NCBI GenBank assembly: GCA_951799425.1
Contig: OX637393.1
Location: forward strand, 31,794,244 to 31,858,243
DNA from: Ilex aquifolium
Lineage: Eukaryota > Streptophyta > Magnoliopsida > Aquifoliales > Aquifoliaceae
Direction of reading: 5' to 3'
DNA length: 64,000 bases
In this document: positions 58,165-64,000 of the stretch, piece after piece
Numbering within the stretch: the stretch's first letter is position 1
Layout of the letters: the number at the start of each line of letters is the position of its first letter
Position numbers and translations under genes: made by a program
The notes under the pieces: model-generated
Seen by the model: only the letters and a program-made list of their open reading frames with translations
Databases searched by the model: none
What the model was told of the DNA's origin: nothing

Positions 58165-59781
58165 ATAATGGAGTCTAGAAAGATCTTGAACTATCATCAC
58201 TCAAGTCTTTGTTAACCCCTTTCAATGGAGGAAGTGATGATGATCATTCACAGATCTTATGACTAGTCCACAAAAAAATAACAAAATAAACTAACATAAT
58301 TAACAAAAATTTGCAATCATGTCATATTTCTTATTTTCTGTCAAATAAGTTGATTGAGATTATGACAATTTCTCAAATCAAACTTGAAGATAATATCTTT
58401 TAGGTGAAAAAAAAGAAGAAGAAAAGGCACAAATGTCTAAGATTCAACATGTGGGTGCCAAAAGATATTCACAATTCAAATTGTGTGCAAGAAAGGCAAA
58501 AAAAAAATCCTCTATGTCTTTCAAATTTATACTTCATTACCTTTAAATGCATTTCTCCTTATTCCATTTCAATGTACTCTGAAGACAATCATGCAATTTC
58601 AACACACACAAAAAAAAAAAAAAGACAAAATATCAATGAACTTAAGCGGTAACAATAAGAATCTTTTGGTAGCTTGTGACCCATAATCATGGGATCAAGT
58701 TTCACAATGTAAGTATAAATGATATCCTGGTGTAGAATGACTCGTCCCTCACAATTACACATGTGAGATTAACACTACCTAGAGGGGGGAATAGGTTAAT
58801 TTTAATTTCTTTTGAACAAACACCAAATTATAACTTAAACTACCATAATTACATCTTTCTCAAGAATTAATTAAAAATTGAGAACCCCTTAAACAACAAC
58901 AACCCAATTAACCATGAAGATGGATGTTAACCATGAAGATTTATTGATTTTAATGCTCAACACTCCATCTCTTAAGGCGATCCAACCTAAGGCAATCAAC
59001 CCACTACCAAATCACTGTATATGATAAGAATGCTCAATCAATCATATCACAAACAAATAATGCTTGTGTGTGCTACAAATCACAAGTGCGTAAAATAAAG
59101 TATTAAAGAAAATAAACGATTTGTTAATGCGGAAACTCTTCTCGAGAAAAACTGCAGAGAACCACTCGGGGTTTACCAAAACTTGGTCCACTATTTCACA
59201 GCCAATCAACAAATACTTGAGTCTTACACCTCAACCAATATCATGATTAGATGCTTGTTTCGTTCAATAGGTCTCACCATCGGATACATCCAACAATTTC
59301 GTGGCTAGCTTCACTTGAATGCCACGCCGCACAGTTCGTTTAGGCCTCGAGTACTCCTAGGATGCACCCAAGAGTCTCGGTACACACACTTTTTGTAAAA
59401 CCCGGGTAAATTTGAACTTTTTACAAAAAGGGGTAAAACGGTAAATTACCACTACGGTACGGGTCACAAACTTGAAATTTTTTAGATCTCGGATGATGAA
59501 ACGGATCTCACTGTTGGATTCATCTCATGAAATCTAGTTACTTAGGCAAATTTCGTCGGATTCCGAGATAGTCGAATTTTTCACATTTTTCGAAGCAACA
59601 GGTGTCCGTTGATCCCGAAAAACGAAATTTTTAAGAAAATTTTGAAAGTTGAAAATAATTTAAATAAATTTTATATAAAATAATTTGAACTTAAACCGGG
59701 ACAAAATTATTCGTTTCGGTACGAAAATGGACCAGAACAAGTGGGGGACACTTGGCACAACGAGAGTCAAGCCTTGAAAAT

Positions 59782-59790
59782 TATAAATAG
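59782..59790 (+). promoter_or_regulatory. TATA box of the right-edge LTR
   Basis: TATAAATAG lies about 390 bp into the LTR, in the same relative place as the TATA boxes at 11157 and 13834 of the related element. Confidence 0.65.
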
Positions 59791-60132
59791 GGACTAAAAT
59801 TAGATATTTTTTGAGATATCTCTGCTGAAGATCAGCCTTTAACGTTGGGGAGAAAGAGGGAGAAAAAAGAGAGAAAACAAATTTTCTTTCGTCAATTCTC
59901 GGAGTTCCGTCGGTCGGAATCCGTCGAGCCAAGAACTAAAGTCGATCACATCGATGAGGGCTACTCAACTACACCAAAAACAAGGAATTTCACCGAAGAT
60001 CCATAGGGGAGATTTTTAGAAAATCAAGGTCTTGAGGTTTGGTTGGTGTTTTTGAAGTCTCCACACTTCATTTGAGGTTAGGGTTCCTTCCTACTTTGGT
60101 TTATTTCCATCTTATGGTGTCCATAGGAAATG

Positions 60133-60240
60133 TGGGGCTATTATATGGACTATTATGTGGGCTGTTTTGGGGCTGTTATATGGACTGTTTTGGAGCTGTT
60201 TTATGGGCTGTTTTGGGGCTGTTTTGTGGGCTGTTTTGTG
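60133..60240. repeat. Short tandem repeat GGGCTGTTTT(G/A)
   Basis: About eight units of 12-14 bp (GGGCTGTTTTGG, GGACTGTTTTGG, GGGCTGTTTTGTG) lie in a row inside the LTR. The related LTR at 9312-11552 lacks an equal array. Confidence 0.75.
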
Positions 60241-61777
60241 CGTATATGTGGCTTTGTAATAAAGTGTGTTATTGACATAATTATGAAATAACATGCTTGT
60301 GATTGTGTTAAGTATGAAATGTTGATATATGTGTATTAATATATTGACATTGTGATGAATTTTTTTGGAGATTATATGCATATGATATAATTGTCCATGA
60401 TACATGTTGAAATGTATGGTTAAATTGATCCATGTCATTCATTACATATGGGGCATGATATGTGGTTAAATTTGCTCATATGACACTCATTACATATGGA
60501 GCATGACGTTGGTAGTGCAATGGTTCATTACATTGCATATGTATGGAGGCATCACATTCATGGTTTTATACATGAGTGTGGGTGTGTGGGTGCATAGTTT
60601 AATCAAACACCATACTTGGTGGTTGATGGTGGGCTCGGGAAAGTTGGGTTGAAGATCCGACTGAGTCACACGGTTGCATGCATGAAAAACTTGTGTCGGG
60701 TATAGTAAGAAGGGCTAGACTTTCCCTCGGGTGCAAAACCCGGCTACTTGGTTCACACACTCCCTTGAGGTGAAATTTCGGAAAAGTGTGATGGTGTACG
60801 GAACCGGCGGTTGTGATACCAAAATCCGTTGCCCAACAAAGACACAAGATTTTGTTTATAAAACACTCATTCAATGGGTAACATCCACAATGATTTGGTT
60901 TTATAAATACATAACTTTTATTTCAAACAATCATTGAATGTATTTTCGTCAATTGACAGATTCATTACACATGTGCATTGCATTGTGTTGTGGGAGTCAG
61001 TGAGGACTTGGGTCGAAGTTGCGTGAGTGAGTCTTGTCGCATTTCATGGCATGGCATATGATTCCTATCATTGAATGCATATTCTTGATTAGAATGTTTT
61101 GAATGATTGATTGTTGCATGTGACATTTCATATGCATCTAGGGTAGGGAGTAGCCTCTGTAGGAGATACTCTATTGAGCGTTGCTCACCCTATACGGGAA
61201 AACATTTCAGGTGCGGGTTATACGCCGATGGACGGCACTCACTCGGGCACTTAAGGAGGAAAAAAAGCCGAGATGTGGCTTTATTTTGAGTTCTTGTAAA
61301 ATCATTGTGAAAATTATGATTTTGAGCATGTAAATATTTGGAAATAGTCGTAATGGGACTCACATGGACTGTTTTGAATGTAAATTTCATGGTGTATGAG
61401 TTTGATATGAGTTTGGGTAGGTTTTCTCAAAACTCCATATTTTTGGACTATTTTTAATATAACCTTGCACGTTTTTATATGAATATGGATAAATGGACCC
61501 GGCGTGGTCAATGTTTATTTATAAATGGACCCGGTGTGGTCAATGTTGAATATTGGACCTCGGATGGGTCTTGTGATTGTATTATGCACAGGTTGTGTTT
61601 TTGGTTAGAGCTCCCCGTACAAAGGAGACTCTGCTCGAATTTTTGTTCAATTATGGATCTCAGTAAATGGGGCATAACGGCGCGATATCAAGTTACTCGG
61701 TGTCCACGGGTATTCCGCGGGTATTACGCGGGTTGATGGGTAATCAACGGACCCCCGGATTTTAGGGTGTCACAGCT

Positions 61778-61790
61778 TGGTATCAGAGCC
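61778..61790 (+). other. Primer-binding site (initiator tRNA-Met)
   Basis: TGGTATCAGAGCC lies three bases after the LTR end CACA. Confidence 0.92.
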
Positions 61791-62105
61791 TAGGTTCTCG
61801 ATTTACCTAGGGCTTGCGAGGCATGGGTCTAGACCATTGCATTCATTATGCATTTCATGTTACGTGCTGTAAATGCTACATGTTATGTGTTATGTGTTAT
61901 GTAAATTATATGCATGGTAAAATGTATATGGAAACGAGACACTAGGGTTAGAAAACATAACCTCGGGGGTCGGAAGACAAAGGAACGGGATAGTTCAGGA
62001 TTTAGATGTCTACTAGTTGGTGACACATGCACTACTAGTGAGACAAGGAGAGAAATCTCAATGTTATGACTTTGATCCCTACATTGGGATAGTGCTCTAT
62101 TGCTA

Positions 62106-64000
62106 TTTGAAAACCCATTGCATGTAAGTTCGTCCCTAGGTGCTAGGCTATGTGTTGATTAGATATGTCGGGGTTGTGTGTTAGATGTCTCGGAGATTAT
62201 ACTCACCATAGACCTTCGGGTCATGGACATATCGGAGTTTGATGTTATCCTTGGGATGGATTGGTTGGCGGCACATAAGGTCGTCATTGATTGCGAATGC
62301 AAGAGGGTTACAGCCTATACTTCAGATGGCGTTTGTTTCAAGTTTCAGGGGGAGAAGCACAATGTTTTACCCCATGCCGTATATGACTCCCGATGGCACA
62401 GACAGTTGATAGGTTGGCTTGTTAGCCTTACATTGGAGGACGAGGTGAGACAGGGGTTGGGTCTGCCTCGAGTCGTGTGCGACTATGCGGATGTCTTCCC
62501 AGATGAGTTACCGGGTTGCCACCGCATCGGGATGTAGACTTCACCATAGAGTTTTAGCCCGGTGCATCCCCTATTTCTATGACACCGCATAGGATGGCAC
62601 CAGCGGAGTTGCAGAAACTTAAAGTCCAGTTGCAAGAGCTATTGGATAGAGGCTTTATTAGGCTGAGTACTTCACCTTGGGGTGCTCCGGTGCTATTTGC
62701 CAAGAAGAAGGACAAGACGCTTAGGCTCTGCATTGACTACCGGCAGTTGAAAAGGGTCACTATCAAGAATAAGTACCCACTACCGAGGATCGATGATCTT
62801 TTTGACCAGCTGAGAGGGGCACGGGTCTACTCCAAGATAGATCTGCGTACGGGGTACCATCAGTTGAGGATTAGGGATGCCGACATTTCCGAAGACAGCA
62901 TTTCGAACGCGTTATGGGCATTTTGAGTTTATTGTGATGTCATTCGGATTGATGAATGCCCCGGCGGCATTCATGGATCTCATGGATAGGGTGTTTCAGC
63001 CCTACCTAGATCAGTTCGTTGTGGTCTTTGTTGATGACATACTGATCTACTCCAAGTCTGAGGAGGAGCATGAGGGTCACTTGAGGGTTGTTCTCTAGAC
63101 CTTGAGAGACCACCGGTTGTACGCGAAGTTCAGCAAGTGCGAATTTTGGCTGACGGAGGTAAAATTTTTGGGACACGTGGTGTCGGCTTCGGGTGTGTCA
63201 GTTGATCCGGAGAAGGTTGAGGCAGTTATGAGTTGGGAGAGGCCGAAGTCAGTCTTCGAGATACTTAGCTTCTTGGGATTGGCAGGGTATTATAGGAGGT
63301 TCATTGAGGACTTCTCCCGATTGGCTGCACCTATGACTAGATTAACCAGAAAGGAGGTCAAGTTGCAGTGGGATGACTCGTATGAGAGGGCATTCCAAGA
63401 GTTAAAGAAGAGGCTTACTTCAGCTCCGATTTTGATAGTTCTGGAGAGGGGACAGAGGTACACAGTTTATTGTGATGCCTCCAAGGACGGACTTGGGTGG
63501 GTTTTGATGCAGTCCGGGAGAGTAGTGGCTTATCGTTCTCGGTAGTTAAAGAATCACGAGCAGAATTACCCTACACATGACATGGAGTTGGCGGCCATTG
63601 TCGTTGCTTTGAAGGCTTGGCGCCACTATCTGTACGGTGAGCAGTTTGAGGTGTTTTCAAACCACAAGAACCTGAAGTACATTTTTACACAGTGGGACCT
63701 CAACATGAGGCAACGCAGATGGATGGAATATCTGGAAGACTATGACTTCACTTTGCATTACCATCCCGGTAAGACAAATGTGATGGCTGATGCACTTAGT
63801 CGGAAGTCACGAGGAGTTGTGACTAGTGTAGCTTTCAGGGAGTGGCAGATGCTCGAGACTGTGGGACAGTTCGGACTACACTAAATGGGACAGGCTCAGG
63901 GTACCTTGGGAAGTTTGGTGGCTACACCTTCCATACTGTGCAGAGTGATTGAGTCTCAGGGGCAAGACCCAGAGATATTGTCTATTAAGAATCGAGTATG
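62106..64000 (+). pseudogene. Protease, RT and RNase H remnant of the right-edge chromovirus
   Basis: Readable parts: a protease end (FDVILGMDWLAAHK), a linker (DVFPDELPG), RT ([37 protein letters not shown]), RNase H ([27 protein letters not shown]) and the start of the next linker. It is broken several times and runs off the edge before integrase. Confidence 0.88.

Larger units (their letters stand above)
57217..59393. other. AT-rich spacer with no recognised gene
   Basis: It begins with the rest of the duplicated flank (57219-57345). A Helitron-like end lies at 57634-57661 and CT/TA microsatellites at 58119-58164. The stretch 58740-59390 shows no coding signal. Confidence 0.6.
59394..61774 (+). 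repeat. 5' LTR of the right-edge chromovirus
   Basis: The LTR is 2381 bp, reading TGTAAAACCCGGG...AGGGTGTCACA. The TATA box TATAAATAG is at 59782-59790. A GGGCTGTTTT-type short tandem repeat (60133-60240) is specific to this copy. Confidence 0.9.
59394..64000 (+). mobile_element. Broken Tekay-type chromovirus, continues past right edge
   Basis: Parts: 5' LTR (59394-61774), primer site (61778), a short leader, then protease, RT and RNase H remnants from about 62106 to the edge. A gag region is not seen between the primer site and protease. It is the same family as the element at 9312-14229, by LTR ends and protease sequence. It is broken several times. The 3' LTR is off-window, so it cannot be dated. 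Confidence 0.88.

Noticed and set aside
58404-58686. Lys-rich short ORFs
   Set aside because: They come from A-rich runs with no other support.

Overview
The window is repeat-dense nuclear DNA from a flowering plant, most likely a eudicot. The evidence is plant-specific LTR-retrotransposon lineages (Ty3/Gypsy Tat and Tekay-type chromoviruses, Ty1/copia), plant Helitron ends and a Mutator-type MITE. The spacer is AT-rich. I found no convincing host protein-coding gene, rRNA or tRNA. The species cannot be named from what is seen.

Layout, left to right. (1) 1-8576: a Tat-lineage Ty3/Gypsy element on the minus strand that looks whole within the window. It has a spliced antisense gene (1-1441, +), pol (1838-5161), gag-pro (5162-7432), a primer-binding site and a 1.1-kb 5' LTR; the 3' LTR lies off the left edge. 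(2) 9312-14229: a broken Tekay-type element with a perfect GTTTG target-site duplication (TSD) and an inverted internal segment. (3) 16759-31611: an older Tat element. Its 5' LTR is cut into pieces by a reduced chromovirus (17161-24795, TSD ATTCA), an LTR-like repeat (24832-26258) and a chromovirus solo LTR (26269-28315, TSD CCACC). Its gag-RT remnant (28620-31611) is in turn cut by a Ty1/copia element (31612 to about 37800), which carries a solo LTR (34446-36927). (4) 37800-43400: an LTR of another chromovirus hosting a second LTR-like repeat (39574-41213) and a MULE-type MITE (42032-42932). (5) 43400-45228: the antisense gene and an LTR of the same Tat family as in (3). (6) 45689-47516: a non-autonomous Helitron. 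(7) 47969-57211: a young, nearly whole Tekay-type chromovirus with TSD GTACC. (8) 59394 to the right edge: a broken Tekay-type element of the same family as (2).

Most interesting observations. The Tat element at the left separates gag-pro from pol by an in-frame UAG in the context CAA-UUA, the tobacco-mosaic-virus read-through signal. Its U3 carries six ACGTGT boxes spaced about 45 bp apart. Its antisense gene holds a clean phase-0 intron. Two copies of an undescribed LTR-like repeat carry clusters of the palindrome CTACCGGTAG just upstream of a TATA box. Three LTR elements landed within about 40 bp of one another in one old LTR, two of them at the centre of a 10-bp-arm palindrome. Hand-counted LTR divergences (about 1.5%, 2%, 3.5% and 13%) order the insertions and agree with the nesting.
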